Of a stretch of DNA of 64,000 bases, positions 1-7,916 are shown one piece after another. The position numbers and the translations under genes were made by a program. Numbering within the stretch: the first letter of the stretch is position 1; every line of letters begins with the position of its first letter. The notes under the pieces were generated by a model. It was not told the DNA's origin. It did not search any database and saw only the letters and a list, made by a program, of their open reading frames with translations. The stretch is from Bog-756 sp963699085 (lineage in GTDB: Bacteria > Actinomycetota > Acidimicrobiia > Acidimicrobiales > RAAP-2): contig CAVOTH010000003.1 of NCBI GenBank assembly GCA_963699085.1, positions 1 through 64,000 of the forward strand, read 5' to 3'.

Positions 1-713
1 GGTTCTGCCGGTCCGGCGCGGAGAACCTCTGCACCGCGCCGGCCTTCACCGGATGGGACGTCGACGGTGGTTACGCGGAGTTCGCCGTGGTGGACGAGCG
101 CTACGCCTATCCGTTGCCCGACGGCCTCGGGGACCTCGAGGCCGCCCCTCTGCTGTGCGCCGGGATCATCGGCTACCGCGCCCTGCGCCGGGCCGAGCTC
201 CCACCCGGGGGCCGCCTCGGGATCTACGGATTCGGCGGATCGGCCCACCTGACGGCCCAGGTGGCCCTGGCCGAAGGGGCCACCGTGCACGTGATGACCC
301 GCTCGGCCGACGCCCGTCGTCTGGCCCTCGAACTCGGGGCCGCCAGCGTCCAGGGAGCCGATGACCCGCCCCCCGAACCGCTCGACGCCGCCATCCTCTT
401 CGCCCCCGTGGGAACGCTCGTCCCGCCGGCCCTCGAGGCCCTCGACCGCGGCGGGACCCTGGCGGTGGCCGGCATCCACCTGTCCGACATCCCCGTCCTC
501 GACTACCAGCGCCACCTGTTCGAGGAGCGCACCCTGCGCAGCGTCACGGCCAACACCCGGGCCGACGGGCGTGAGTTCCTCGACCTGGCCGCCTCCATCG
601 GCATCCGGGTGTCCGCCGTGCCGTACCCCCTCGACCGGGCCGACGAGGCGCTGGCCGACCTCGCCCACGACCGGGTCGACGGGGCGGCGGTCCTCGTCGT
701 GGGGGGTGGATGA
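1..713 (+). CDS. Zinc-dependent alcohol dehydrogenase family protein, 5'-truncated
   Basis: The C-terminal part of a medium-chain, zinc-binding alcohol dehydrogenase; the reading frame is open from base 3, so the gene starts outside the window. The first visible residues, CRSGAENLC, carry two of the cysteines of the structural-zinc lobe, followed by GWDVDGGYAEF, a typical segment of bacterial AdhP-like enzymes. A Rossmann NAD(P)-binding segment follows (GIYGFGGSAHLTAQVALAEG), then acidic and arginine residues typical of cofactor selection. About 236 residues are visible of an expected 330-345. The enzyme should oxidise an alcohol or reduce an aldehyde with NAD(P); the substrate cannot be read from sequence. 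Family assignment is firm, specificity is unknown. Confidence 0.85.
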   Translation, partial: FCRSGAENLCTAPAFTGWDVDGGYAEFAVVDERYAYPLPDGLGDLEAAPLLCAGIIGYRALRRAELPPGGRLGIYGFGGSAHLTAQVALAEGATVHVMTRSADARRLALELGAASVQGADDPPPEPLDAAILFAPVGTLVPPALEALDRGGTLAVAGIHLSDIPVLDYQRHLFEERTLRSVTANTRADGREFLDLAASIGIRVSAVPYPLDRADEALADLAHDRVDGAAVLVVGGG

Positions 714-753
714 GGCTCTCCCGGGGGGCCCGGCCCTCCGGGGCGCAATTGGT

Positions 754-759
754 TACAAT
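754..759 (+). promoter_or_regulatory. Possible -10 element upstream of the mannosyltransferase gene
   Basis: TACAAT differs from the consensus TATAAT at one base and lies in the 57-nt gap after the dehydrogenase gene. No good -35 hexamer sits 17 nt upstream. A transcript from here would begin close to the ATG at 771 and would have about a 115-nt leader before the preferred start at 882. Confidence 0.35.
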
Positions 760-881
760 GACGTTACGGAATGGTTGCGTTCAGCATCGGACGGGTTGAC
801 CCGCCGGACTGTCGGGGGACGTGGCCGGGTTCCGCGCACGACGGCAACAGGACCGGCATCCCGTCGGGACCGGACGACCCC

Positions 882-2575
882 ATGACCCAGGAGACCCTCG
901 ACCCCATGGAAGTGGATCGCACGGCGGCACCCCTGCCCGCCGACCCCTCGTCGGAGGACCGGCCCACGGTCGGCGACCGGGCGGCCAACGGCATCGGTTG
1001 GGCGTTGTCCCGCGCCGGTGCCTGGCGGGACCGCATGGTGGGAACGTCCGACGCGCGTCGGACGTCCCCGAGGAGGGGGCGGAGGTCGCCGACACCCGGG
1101 GCCTGGTGCTCCGCCCGGCGCTGCTCGGGTTCGTGGCCGTCCTGGCCGTGGCCATCGGGGCCTCGATGCCCAGCTCGCCGTTCAAACTCGAGATGCCCGG
1201 TGTCTGGTTCTTCGGCGAACCGTCGACGGCGGCGCCGAGCCGGTGGGGCGTCTATTTCTCGTTGGCCGCCGTCTACGGCGGACTCCTCCTCTTCATGCGG
1301 GTCTGGTGGGGCATGGCCCGCCTCTACCGCCGGCGCCGCGGCGTGCCCATCAAGACGATGATGGGCGTGTTCGCGCTGTGGTCGCTCCCGGTGCTGGTGA
1401 TCGCGCCCCTGTTCAGTCGGGACGCCTACTCCTACGCCGCCCAGGGCGAGATGGTCAGCCACCACATGAATCCGTACCTGTACGGGCCTTTCGAACTCGG
1501 CAACAACTCCTACACGGCGCCGGTGGACCCGCTGTGGGGCAACGCTCCCGCCCCCTACGGGCCGATGTTCCTCCAGGTGGACGGCTTCTTCGCGCGGATC
1601 ACCTTCCACAACGAACTGGCCACCATCGTCCTGCTCCGGCTGCTGGCGCTGGTCGGCGTGCTGCTCATCGCCTTCTGCGTGCCGAGGTTGGCCAAGCTGT
1701 ACCACCGGGACGGTGCCGAGCTCTTCACCCTGATGGTCCTCAACCCGGTGACGATCTTCCACCTCATCGGTGGCGCCCACAACGACGCCCTCATGCTGGG
1801 CCTGCTCGTCGCCGGCCTGACGTTGGCCAAGGAGAAGCACCCGATCTGGGGGATCGTGCTGTGCTCGCTGGCCACCGCGGTCAAGGCACCGGCGGCTCTC
1901 GGCATCCTCTACATCGGCTGGAGCTGGTTGGGGACCGGGGTCCCCATCAAGGATCGGATACGGCCGGTGGTGACGGCCGGACTCGTCGGCATGGGGGTCC
2001 TCGGGTTCTTCTCCTGGGTGACCGGCCTCGGATGGGGCTGGGTCACCATCCTCGGGACACCGGGGGTGGTCAGATCGTGGTCCTCGCCGACGATGGCGAT
2101 CGCCCTGGCCGTGACGGGGATCGCCCACGTCGCCCACATCGGCGTCGGGATCGGAGGCGTCCTGACCGTCACGCGCTTCCTCGGGCTGCTCACCACGGCG
2201 GTCGCCGGGGTGTGGCTGCTCCTCAACAGCGACCGCATCGGCACCCTGAAGGCGCTCGGCCTGACGCTCCTGATTTTCGTGCTGCTGGGGCCGGTGGTCC
2301 AGCCCTGGTACCTGTCCTGGGGTCTGGTGCTGCTCGCCCCGGTGGCGCTCGGCCAGCTCCGTTCGCTGGTGATCGGCCTGTCCATGGCGACGGCGTTCCT
2401 CGAGCTCCCCGGTGGCACCCAGATGGTCACGACCCTGCTCCACGGCGATCCGCTGCTGATCGTGCTGACCATGCTGTGGATCCTCTTCGTGATGACCGTG
2501 CCGCTCTCCTCGTGGGACCGGCGCCACGCGGCCCTCGAGGCGGACAGTCCGGCCCCGGCCGTGGCCGCCGCCTGA
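882..2575 (+). CDS. mptB: MptB-like polyprenol-phosphate-mannose alpha-1,6-mannosyltransferase (GT-C), one frameshift
   Basis: A multi-pass GT-C glycosyltransferase that should transfer mannose from polyprenol-phosphate-mannose on the outer face of the membrane (lipomannan-type glycans). The long downstream frame has at least ten hydrophobic segments. It contains the family-typical stretch FSRDAYSYAAQGEM and then NPY, with the acidic residue in the first extracytoplasmic loop, plus APYGPMF and GGAHNDALMLGLL. The N-terminus reads naturally from ATG 882 (MTQETLDPMEVDRTA) in another frame. The frame changes by one base between about 1040 and 1080, exactly at a 22-bp perfect palindrome, so a sequence error is likely. 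Uncorrected, the downstream frame opens at 821 with an unnatural Arg/Pro/His-rich start. MptA is an alternative close paralogue. Confidence 0.75.
1044..1065. repeat. 22-bp perfect palindrome inside mptB
   Basis: The two 11-base arms are ACGTCCGACGC and its exact reverse complement, with no spacer. It lies in the coding region of the cytoplasmic N-terminus of the mannosyltransferase, at the place where the reading frame breaks. Confidence 0.85.
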
Positions 2576-3101
2576 CCCACCCCGGCACCTGGTTCAGCCG
2601 GGGTCGCCGTCCCCCGAGCATCAGCTGCAGGACGGCGACGTCCAACCAGCGGTTGAACTTCCGACCGATCTCGCGCTCCACGCCCACCAGCTCGAATCCG
2701 CACGCCCGGTGGAGCGCGATCGAGGCCCCGTTGTCGCCACCCACCCTCGCCACCATGGAGTGGAAGCCGTGCAGGGTGCCCAGCCGGACCAGTTCGTCCA
2801 GGAGCAGGCGGCCCACCCCTTCCCCCCGGTGCTCCTCGGCGACGTAGACGGAGTTCTCGACGGTGGTCGAGTACGACGGGCGGTCGCGGTAGCTCGAGAG
2901 CGATCCGAACCCGAGCACGGTGCCGGTCCCGTCGACCGCCACCACGGCGGGATAGGTGCCCCGGTGCTCCACCATCCACTCGGCCTGCTCGTCCGCCGAC
3001 CGGGGCCGGAGGTCGAACGTGGCGGTCGATCCGAGCACCTCGGCGTTGTAGATCCGTCGGATGGCGTCGGCATCGGCGGGCTCGGCCAGGCGCACGTGCA
3101 T
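2427..3101 (-). CDS. GNAT N-acetyltransferase, phosphinothricin-acetyltransferase-like; 3' end probably frameshifted
   Basis: A GNAT-fold acetyl-CoA-dependent acetyltransferase resembling the Pat/Bar/MnaT group: MHVRLAEPADADAIRRIYN at the N-terminus, the acetyl-CoA loop EEHRGEGVGRLLLDELV, and GGDNGASIALHRACGF before the C-terminal strand. These enzymes are normally 160-175 residues and end shortly after a segment like WLDVAVLQLML. Here the open frame continues to 224 residues through an Arg/Pro-rich stretch and overlaps convergent mptB by about 150 nt. Removing one C from the C5 run at 2611-2615 would end the protein at a TGA at 2594-2596, within the intergenic hairpin. I therefore think the true gene is about 2594-3101. 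The substrate is unknown. Confidence 0.75.
   Translation of the reverse strand: MHVRLAEPADADAIRRIYNAEVLGSTATFDLRPRSADEQAEWMVEHRGTYPAVVAVDGTGTVLGFGSLSSYRDRPSYSTTVENSVYVAEEHRGEGVGRLLLDELVRLGTLHGFHSMVARVGGDNGASIALHRACGFELVGVEREIGRKFNRWLDVAVLQLMLGGRRPRLNQVPGWVRRRPRPGPDCPPRGPRGAGPTRRAARSSRRGSTAWSARSAADRRGAGS
2580..2603. terminator. Hairpin between convergent mptB and GNAT genes
   Basis: CCCCGGC at 2580-2586 pairs with GCCGGGG at 2597-2603 around a 10-nt loop, just after the mptB stop codon. There is no T-run. As it stands the hairpin lies inside the 3' end of the convergent acetyltransferase frame, which supports the idea that this gene really ends here. Confidence 0.45.
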
Positions 3102-3127
3102 CCCGGCGATCGTAGACGGGGGCCCGC

Positions 3128-3156
3128 TGTGCAGGGGGCGCCGGCCCGGCTATGAT
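3128..3156 (+). promoter_or_regulatory. Probable promoter of the tRNA-Thr/tRNA-Met/rpmG transcript
   Basis: A -10 hexamer TATGAT at 3151-3156 lies 17 nt after a weak -35-like TGTGCA at 3128-3133. The tRNA-Thr gene begins 32 nt downstream. The -10 is good; the -35 is poor. Confidence 0.5.
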
Positions 3157-3187
3157 TTCTTCCTCTGCTGCTCAGTCGAGCTGCATT

Positions 3188-3259
3188 GCCCCTGTAGCTC
3201 AGTGGTAGAGCACCGCCATGGTAAGGCGGGGGTCGTGGGTTCAATCCCCACCGGGGGCT
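3188..3259 (+). tRNA. tRNA-Thr (GGT)
   Basis: A 72-nt cloverleaf: acceptor GCCCCTG pairs with CGGGGGC (one G-U), the D arm is GCTC/GAGC, and anticodon stem CCGCC/GGCGG encloses the loop ATGGTAA with anticodon GGT. The T arm is GTGGG-TTCAATC-CCCAC. The discriminator is T and CCA is not encoded. It opens the actinobacterial order tRNA-Thr, tRNA-Met, rpmG, tRNA-Trp, secE, nusG. Confidence 0.95.
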
Positions 3260-3264
3260 CCCGT

Positions 3265-3341
3265 GGCGGCGTAGCTCAGTTGGTTAGAGCACACGGCTCA
3301 TAATCGTGGGGTCGCCGGTTCGAGTCCGGCCGCCGCTACCA
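3265..3341 (+). tRNA. tRNA-Met (CAT), elongator type
   Basis: A 77-nt cloverleaf with encoded CCA. Acceptor GGCGGCG pairs with CGCCGCT (a G-U pair at 1-72); anticodon stem CACGG/TCGTG encloses CTCATAA, anticodon CAT; T arm GCCGG-TTCGAGT-CCGGC. It lacks the three G-C pairs in the anticodon stem and the unpaired first position of an initiator tRNA. A lysidine-modified tRNA-Ile2 has the same CAT anticodon, but the position before rpmG is that of the elongator Met gene in other actinobacteria. Confidence 0.9.
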
Positions 3342-3480
3342 GTCACGGTCGTGCCGGTCGGTCGCCAAGGGCGGCCGGACCACCGGCGCGGTCGGGAAGT
3401 ACCCCGTGGTGCAGGACGCACCGCGGGCACCAGGCACAACGGACCCGTGGGCGTTACGCAACGGGAACAAGGGAGTCACC

Positions 3481-3645
3481 GTGGCAAAGAACGAGAAGCG
3501 CATCCAGGTCACCCTGGCGTGCGAATCCTGCAAGCGACGCAACTACATCACGACCAAGAACAAGATGAACGACCGCGAGCGGATCGAGATGAAGAAGTTC
3601 TGCTCGTGGGACCGTCGCCACACCCTGCACAAGGAGACCCGGTAG
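3481..3645 (+). CDS. rpmG: 50S ribosomal protein L33
   Basis: A 54-residue large-subunit protein near the E site. The GTG start at 3481 is preceded by GGGAG and gives the normal N-terminus AKNEKRIQVTLACESC; the open frame reaches further upstream without plausible coding content. It keeps the first zinc-type pair CESC but only one cysteine in the second position (FCSWDRRH), so the metal site looks partly lost. It sits between tRNA-Met and tRNA-Trp, as in mycobacteria, but without the hadABC genes found there. Confidence 0.93.
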   Translation: MAKNEKRIQVTLACESCKRRNYITTKNKMNDRERIEMKKFCSWDRRHTLHKETR

Positions 3646-3685
3646 GCACCCTGCGCCCCGGGTGGTAGGGGCGCCACCGCCGCAC

Positions 3686-3702
3686 GGGACGGCACCCGTC
3701 CC
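3686..3702 (+). terminator. Short hairpin after rpmG
   Basis: GGGACGG (3686-3692) pairs perfectly with CCGTCCC (3696-3702) around a CAC loop, 40 nt after the rpmG stop and before tRNA-Trp. No T-tract follows, so it may be a weak terminator or a processing signal. Confidence 0.4.
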
Positions 3703-3765
3703 TGGTGGTAGCCTGTGGAGCCGCCTCTGCGTTCGGAAGCCCGTTCGCGTCATGGCGGTGGACAG

Positions 3766-3838
3766 AGGGCAGTAGCTCAACTGGTAGAGCACCGGTCTCC
3801 AAAACCGAAGGTTGGGGGTTCAAGTCCCTCCTGCCCTG
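3766..3838 (+). tRNA. tRNA-Trp (CCA)
   Basis: A 73-nt cloverleaf: perfect acceptor AGGGCAG/CTGCCCT, D arm GCTC/GAGC, anticodon loop CTCCAAA with anticodon CCA, T arm GGGGG-TTCAAGT-CCCTC, discriminator G, CCA not encoded. It directly precedes secE, its usual place in actinobacteria. Confidence 0.94.
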
Positions 3839-3874
3839 CTCTGCGCCTGTGACAGTGGTCGAAGGAAACAACAC

Positions 3875-4165
3875 GTGAACCGAGAACAGAAGCGACAGAT
3901 GCAGCGCCAGGGCCAGGACCCCGATGGGGAGACCGCGCCCGCCCGCACCGCGCCCGCTCGCAAGCCGGCCAAGCGTGAACCCTTCCGCATCGGCCAGTTC
4001 CTCCGCGAGGTACGCTCGGAGTTGCGCCAAGTGGCCTGGCCCAACCGTGCCGAGGTCATCAACTACACCACGGTGACCCTCGTGACGCTGCTGTCCCTGA
4101 TGGTCCTCATCTTCGTCCTCAACTACGCCTTCGCCAAGGGCGTCTTCTGGCTGTTCAAGCCCTGA
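3875..4165 (+). CDS. secE: Preprotein translocase subunit SecE
   Basis: A 96-residue SecE, the small clamp subunit of SecYEG. The N-terminal half is hydrophilic (Arg/Ala/Pro-rich). The family signature FLREVRSELRQVAWPNRAEV leads into a single C-terminal membrane helix (TLVTLLSLMVLIFVLNYAF). The start is GTG 3875 with GAAGGA upstream. Its partner SecY lies 28 kb downstream in the spc operon. nusG begins 5 nt after the stop, so the two genes are co-transcribed. Confidence 0.93.
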   Translation: MNREQKRQMQRQGQDPDGETAPARTAPARKPAKREPFRIGQFLREVRSELRQVAWPNRAEVINYTTVTLVTLLSLMVLIFVLNYAFAKGVFWLFKP

Positions 4166-4170
4166 TCGGT

Positions 4171-4936
4171 ATGACTGTGACCCAAGACGGAACCACCGCC
4201 CCGCTGGGCGACGAGCCCACACCCGAGACCGAGGGATCGGTCGCGGCCGACGAGTCGGTCGCGACCACGGTCGTCGAGGACGACCGCGGCCGCCGAGGCC
4301 ACGGACGAGGAGGCCTCCGCGGAGGACGCCGAGGCCGACGACGGGTTCGACGACGACGGGTTCGACGAGCCGTTCGTCGTCAGCCCCTACGACCAGCCCG
4401 GACGGTGGTACGTGGTGCACACCTACGCCGGGTATGAGAACAAGGTGAAGTCGAACCTCCACAGCCGGGCGGTCTCGATGGGCATGGAGGACCGGATCTA
4501 CGAGGTCGTCATCCCGATGGAGGATGTCACCGAGTTCAAGAACGGCAAGAAGGTCGTCGTCCAGAAGAAGGTGTTCCCCGGATACCTCCTCTGCCGCTGC
4601 GAGCTCGACGACGACAGCTGGGCCGTCATCCGCAACACGCCGGGCGTCACGGGCTTCGTCGGTCCGGGCACCAAGCCCACCCCGCTCTCGCGCCGGGAGG
4701 TGGAGGGCATCCTCCAGGTCAAGGTCGAGGGTGGCGAGGCCCCCGCCAAGCGCAGCCGGCCCCGACTCGAGCACGAGGTGGGCGAGACGGTACGGGTCAA
4801 GGAAGGCCCCTTCGCCGACTTCTCCGGCCAGGTCGCCGAGATCAACGAGGACCAGCTCAAGCTCAAGGTGCTCGTCAACATCTTCGGCCGGGAGACCCCG
4901 GTCGAGCTCGAATTCAGCCAGGTCGCCAAGCTCTAG
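4171..4936 (+). CDS. nusG: Transcription termination/antitermination factor NusG, one frameshift
   Basis: NusG binds the RNAP clamp and couples transcription to termination and translation. The first frame starts at ATG 4171 with an acidic leader (MTVTQDGTTAPLGDEPTPE). The conserved NGN domain (GRWYVVHTYAGYENKVK, FPGYLLC, TPGVTGFVG) and the KOW domain (EGPFADFSGQVAEIN) are in another frame. The frames join by removing one base near 4280-4287, after which the acidic linker continues as EASAEDAEADDGFDDDGFDE. The corrected length is 254 residues, about 75 of them the acidic N-terminal extension seen in longer form in actinobacteria. The shift is probably a sequence error, since NusG is usually essential in this phylum. 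rplK follows 35 nt later. Confidence 0.92.
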
Positions 4937-4971
4937 GGCTTCGGCGACCCACTCACCAGGAGACACACCCC

Positions 4972-5403
4972 ATGGCCCCCAAGAAGAAGATCCTCGCGGT
5001 CGTCAAGATCCAGCTGCCCGCCGGCGGCGCCACGCCCGCGCCGCCCGTCGGCACGGCCCTCGGCCCGCACGGCGTCCAGACCATGGACTTCGTGAAGCAG
5101 TACAACGCCGCCACCGAGAAGCAGGCCGGGTCGATCGTCCCGGTGGAGATCTCGATCTACGAGGACCGCACGTTCTCGTTCGTGCTCAAGACCCCACCGG
5201 CCGCCGCTCTGCTGCGCCAGGCCGCCGGGCTCGACAAGGGTGCCTCGACGGCCGGTCGCGAGACCGTGGCCACCGTGACCGAGGCCCAGATCGCCGAGAT
5301 CGCCACCATCAAGCTGCCCGACCTCAACACGTCGGACCTCGAGTCGGCCAAGAAGCAGGTCGCCGGCACCGCCCGCTCCATGGGGATCGCCGTCGCCGGC
5401 TGA
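4972..5403 (+). CDS. rplK: 50S ribosomal protein L11
   Basis: A 143-residue protein, normal for the family. L11 forms the base of the GTPase-associated stalk and binds 23S rRNA helices 43/44. The N-terminal domain shows the proline-rich VKIQLPAGGATPAPPVGTAL and GPHGVQTMDFVKQYN; the C-terminal RNA-binding domain contains KLPDLNTSDLESAKKQVAGTARSMG. ATG 4972 has AGGAGA upstream. It lies between nusG and rplA, as usual. Confidence 0.97.
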   Translation: MAPKKKILAVVKIQLPAGGATPAPPVGTALGPHGVQTMDFVKQYNAATEKQAGSIVPVEISIYEDRTFSFVLKTPPAAALLRQAAGLDKGASTAGRETVATVTEAQIAEIATIKLPDLNTSDLESAKKQVAGTARSMGIAVAG

Positions 5404-5439
5404 GCCGGCCGACGCAGAACGACAGACGAAAGAGACATC

Positions 5440-6168
5440 ATGTCCAGGGGAAAGAAGTACACCGCCAGCATCGCCGGCATCGACCGCCAGAACCTCTACA
5501 GCGCCTCCGACGCCGTCGACCTGGTCAAGGCCTCCGCCAAGGCGAAATTCGACGAGACCATCGAGCTCGCCATCCGCCTCGGGGTCGATCCCCGCAAGGC
5601 CGACCAGATCGTCCGCGGCACGCTCTCGCTGCCCGCCGGGACCGGCCGGACCGCCCGGGTGGCCGTTTTCGCGGCCGGGGAGAAGGCCGCCGAGGCCCGG
5701 GCCGCCGGCGCCGACGTGGTCGGGGCCGACGACCTGGTGGCCCGCGTGTCGGGTGAGGGCTTCCTCGACTTCGACATCGCCATCGCCACCCCGGACCTCA
5801 TGGGCCAGGTGGGCACGCTCGGCCGGGTCCTCGGGCCCCGTGGCCTCATGCCCAACCCCAAGACGGGCACCGTGACCGACGATGTCGAGCGGGCCGTGCT
5901 CGAGTTCAAGGGTGGCCGGGTGGAGTACCGGACGGACAAGGTCGGCAACGTCCACATCCGGGTGGGCAAGGCCTCGTTCGACAAGGCCAAGCTCCTCGAG
6001 AACATCCACGCCGTCATGGACGAGATCCACCGGGCCAAGCCGGCCTCGGCCAAGGGCAAGTACGTCCGGGCCGTCACCTTGTCGTCGACCATGGGCCCCG
6101 GGGTCCACATCGACCCGCTCCTGGCCCGTCGGGCCGAGGAGGACCTGGCCGTCGCGGCCTCCGCCTGA
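5440..6168 (+). CDS. rplA: 50S ribosomal protein L1
   Basis: A 242-residue L1, the mobile stalk protein at the E site that also represses its own operon in many bacteria. The sequence shows SRGKKYTASIAGIDR at the start, the family signature GRVLGPRGLMPNPKTGTV, and FKGGRVEYRTDKVGNVHIRVG. It starts at ATG 5440, 36 nt after rplK. The acidic/alanine-rich end (RRAEEDLAVAASA) is slightly longer than in E. coli. Confidence 0.97.
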   Translation: MSRGKKYTASIAGIDRQNLYSASDAVDLVKASAKAKFDETIELAIRLGVDPRKADQIVRGTLSLPAGTGRTARVAVFAAGEKAAEARAAGADVVGADDLVARVSGEGFLDFDIAIATPDLMGQVGTLGRVLGPRGLMPNPKTGTVTDDVERAVLEFKGGRVEYRTDKVGNVHIRVGKASFDKAKLLENIHAVMDEIHRAKPASAKGKYVRAVTLSSTMGPGVHIDPLLARRAEEDLAVAASA

Positions 6169-6227
6169 TCCGCCGCGCCCCTGGTGGCCCGGTCCGGCCG
6201 CGGTGCGCTAGAGTCTTCTTTTCCAGA

Positions 6228-6310
6228 TCTACAGAACTGCCGTAGACCTCCGGTGTACCGCTCACCCGGTACCGAAGGGACCCCCGGGTCCGCCTGATGA
6301 GGCGTTCCGC
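6228..6310 (+). ncRNA. Ribosomal protein L10 leader (rplJL autoregulatory mRNA element)
   Basis: The gap before rplJ contains the conserved L10-leader core AACTGCCGTAGACC, followed by CCGGTGTACC, CACCCGGTACCGAAGGG and the short helix GCCTGATGAGGC. In the known family the L10(L12)4 complex binds this kink-turn structure and represses rplJ-rplL. A TAGAGT -10-like box at 6209-6214 is placed to start the leader. I recognise the motif by eye and did not run a covariance model. Confidence 0.7.
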
Positions 6311-6390
6311 TCCGAGCCCGCCCGGCTCGACGCGTGCCCCTCGACGGTGTCTGCGGCCCGAACCTGAGCGAATCGCTCGGTGGAGGCACG

Positions 6391-7065
6391 ATGGACAATC
6401 CGAGGGCCGAGAAGGTCGCCGTGGTCAACGAGGTGCGGGAACGCATGGACGCCGCCGACGGTGCCCTGCTGACCGAGTACCGCGGGCTGACCGTGGCCGA
6501 GCTGGCCGAGCTCCGTCGGGAGCTGACGGCGGCCGGCGGCGACTACAAGATCTACAAGAACACCCTGGTCCGCCTGGCCGTGGCCGACACCCCCGGTGCC
6601 GAGATGAGTGATCTGCTCACCGGGCCCACGGCCATCGCCTTCGTGCAGGGTGACGTCAGCGCCGTGGCCAAGGCGCTCCGGGACTTCGCCCGGGCGAATC
6701 CGAATCTGATCGTCAAGGGCGGCCTGGTCGGCGCCTCGGTGATGTCGGCCGCCGACATCGAGGTCCTGGCCGACCTTCCTTCCCGGGAGACCCTGCTGGC
6801 CCAGTTCGCCGGTGCCCTGTCGGCGCCGCTCCAGCAGTTGGCCGGACTCGTCCAGGCGCTGCCCCGCAACCTGGCCTACGGCCTGTCGGCCCTCCTCGAG
6901 CAGCGGCAGTCCGAGGCCCCGGTGGCCGAGCCGGCTACCGACGGGGCACCGCCCGAGGTCGACGCCGAGTCCGCGCCGACCGAGGCCGCAGAGGACCCCG
7001 CCGTGGAAACTCCCGCCGGCGACGTCCCGGCGGAGGCTCCCGACGAGGCCCCGGCCGGCGAGTAG
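6391..7065 (+). CDS. rplJ: 50S ribosomal protein L10
   Basis: L10 anchors the L7/L12 dimers on the ribosomal stalk. ATG 6391 (MDNPRAEKVAVVNEV, with GGTGGAGG before it) is chosen over upstream in-frame starts because it gives the usual N-terminus and leaves the L10 leader free. Conserved segments are ALLTEYRGLTVAELAELRRE, YKIYKNTLVRLA and LTGPTAIAFVQGD. After residue about 170 comes a 50-residue acidic Ala/Pro/Glu tail, so the protein is 224 residues, longer than the 165-175 of E. coli. rplL follows after 70 nt. Confidence 0.96.
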   Translation: MDNPRAEKVAVVNEVRERMDAADGALLTEYRGLTVAELAELRRELTAAGGDYKIYKNTLVRLAVADTPGAEMSDLLTGPTAIAFVQGDVSAVAKALRDFARANPNLIVKGGLVGASVMSAADIEVLADLPSRETLLAQFAGALSAPLQQLAGLVQALPRNLAYGLSALLEQRQSEAPVAEPATDGAPPEVDAESAPTEAAEDPAVETPAGDVPAEAPDEAPAGE

Positions 7066-7135
7066 CACCCCCCCGACGACGATCACCCCATCCACCACCC
7101 AGTAACGACACACCAAGGAACCAAGGAGTAAGACG

Positions 7136-7534
7136 ATGGCAGGAACCCTGACCAAGGACCAGATTCTGGACGGCATCTCTGAGCTGTCCGTACTGGAGCT
7201 CAGCGAGCTCCTCAAGGAGTTCGAGGAGCGCTTCGGCGTCACCGCCGCGGCCCCCGTGGCCGTGGCCGCGGCCGCCCCGGCCGCCGGTGGCGGCGGCGAT
7301 GCCGCCCCCGCCGGTGAGGAGCAGACCGAGTTCGACGTCATCCTCACCGCCGCCGGCGACAAGAAGATCCAGGTCATCAAAGAGGTCCGTGCGCTGACCA
7401 GCCTGGGTCTGAAGGAGGCCAAGGACCTCGTGGACGGTGCCCCCAAGCCCGTGCTCGAGAAGGCCAACAAGGAGGACGCCGAGAAGGCGAAGGCCCAGCT
7501 CGAGGGAGCCGGCGCCACCGTCGAACTCAAGTAG
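7136..7534 (+). CDS. rplL: 50S ribosomal protein L7/L12
   Basis: A 132-residue stalk protein that recruits translational GTPases. It has the N-terminal dimerisation part (LTKDQILDGISELSVLELSE), an Ala/Pro/Gly hinge at about residues 40-60, and the globular C-terminal domain with EFDVILTAAGDKKIQVIKEV and GLKEAKDLVDGAPKPV. A strong AAGGAG lies before ATG 7136. Confidence 0.97.
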   Translation: MAGTLTKDQILDGISELSVLELSELLKEFEERFGVTAAAPVAVAAAAPAAGGGGDAAPAGEEQTEFDVILTAAGDKKIQVIKEVRALTSLGLKEAKDLVDGAPKPVLEKANKEDAEKAKAQLEGAGATVELK

Positions 7535-7916
7535 CCGCTCCCGGGTCCCGGCCATCGCTCGACGGTGGTCGGGTCCGGGCTGCAGGTGGTCGACCGCGGG
7601 GGTCCGGACGTGTCCGGACCCGCCGTCGGGCGGTCGGAATCCTTGACGTCGCCTCCCGGTTCTCGTACCTTGTGGGGGCCTGGCTCCGGGGTTCCCCCGT
7701 GGGGGTTGTGATCCCGTGCGCTTCCGGTTATGCTTACTGGTTGCCGTGCCTGCCCCTGTCGCCTTCCTCAGCCGTTTGCGCTGAGTGACCCGCGCCCTGA
7801 CGCCCCTGACGGCTGCTCCGGCGGTAGTCGTCGACCCCGCTGACATCGCCCTGCCGTGCCCCTCCGGCACCTGATCCACCGCAGTACCCCGTCCTTGCCT
7901 CATTCGCCTTGCAACT
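7535..7916 (+). promoter_or_regulatory. rplL-rpoB intergenic region with hairpin and promoter
   Basis: This long gap has no gene. A perfect 8-bp hairpin (GGTCCGGA 7601-7608, loop CGTG, TCCGGACC 7613-7620) could end or attenuate the rplJL transcript. A well-formed promoter follows: TTGACG at 7643-7648, a 17-nt spacer and TACCTT at 7666-7671. A leader of about 250 nt would then precede rpoB. Beyond these elements I see nothing I can name. Confidence 0.6.

Noticed and set aside
764..2527. A 587-codon open frame on the minus strand opposite mptB
   Set aside because: High-GC shadow: the composition is dominated by Arg, Gly, His and Glu without a recognisable motif, while the plus strand encodes a clear membrane enzyme.
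3265..3341. tRNA with CAT anticodon as initiator tRNA
   Set aside because: It lacks the three G-C pairs of the anticodon stem and the unpaired 1-72 position of initiators.
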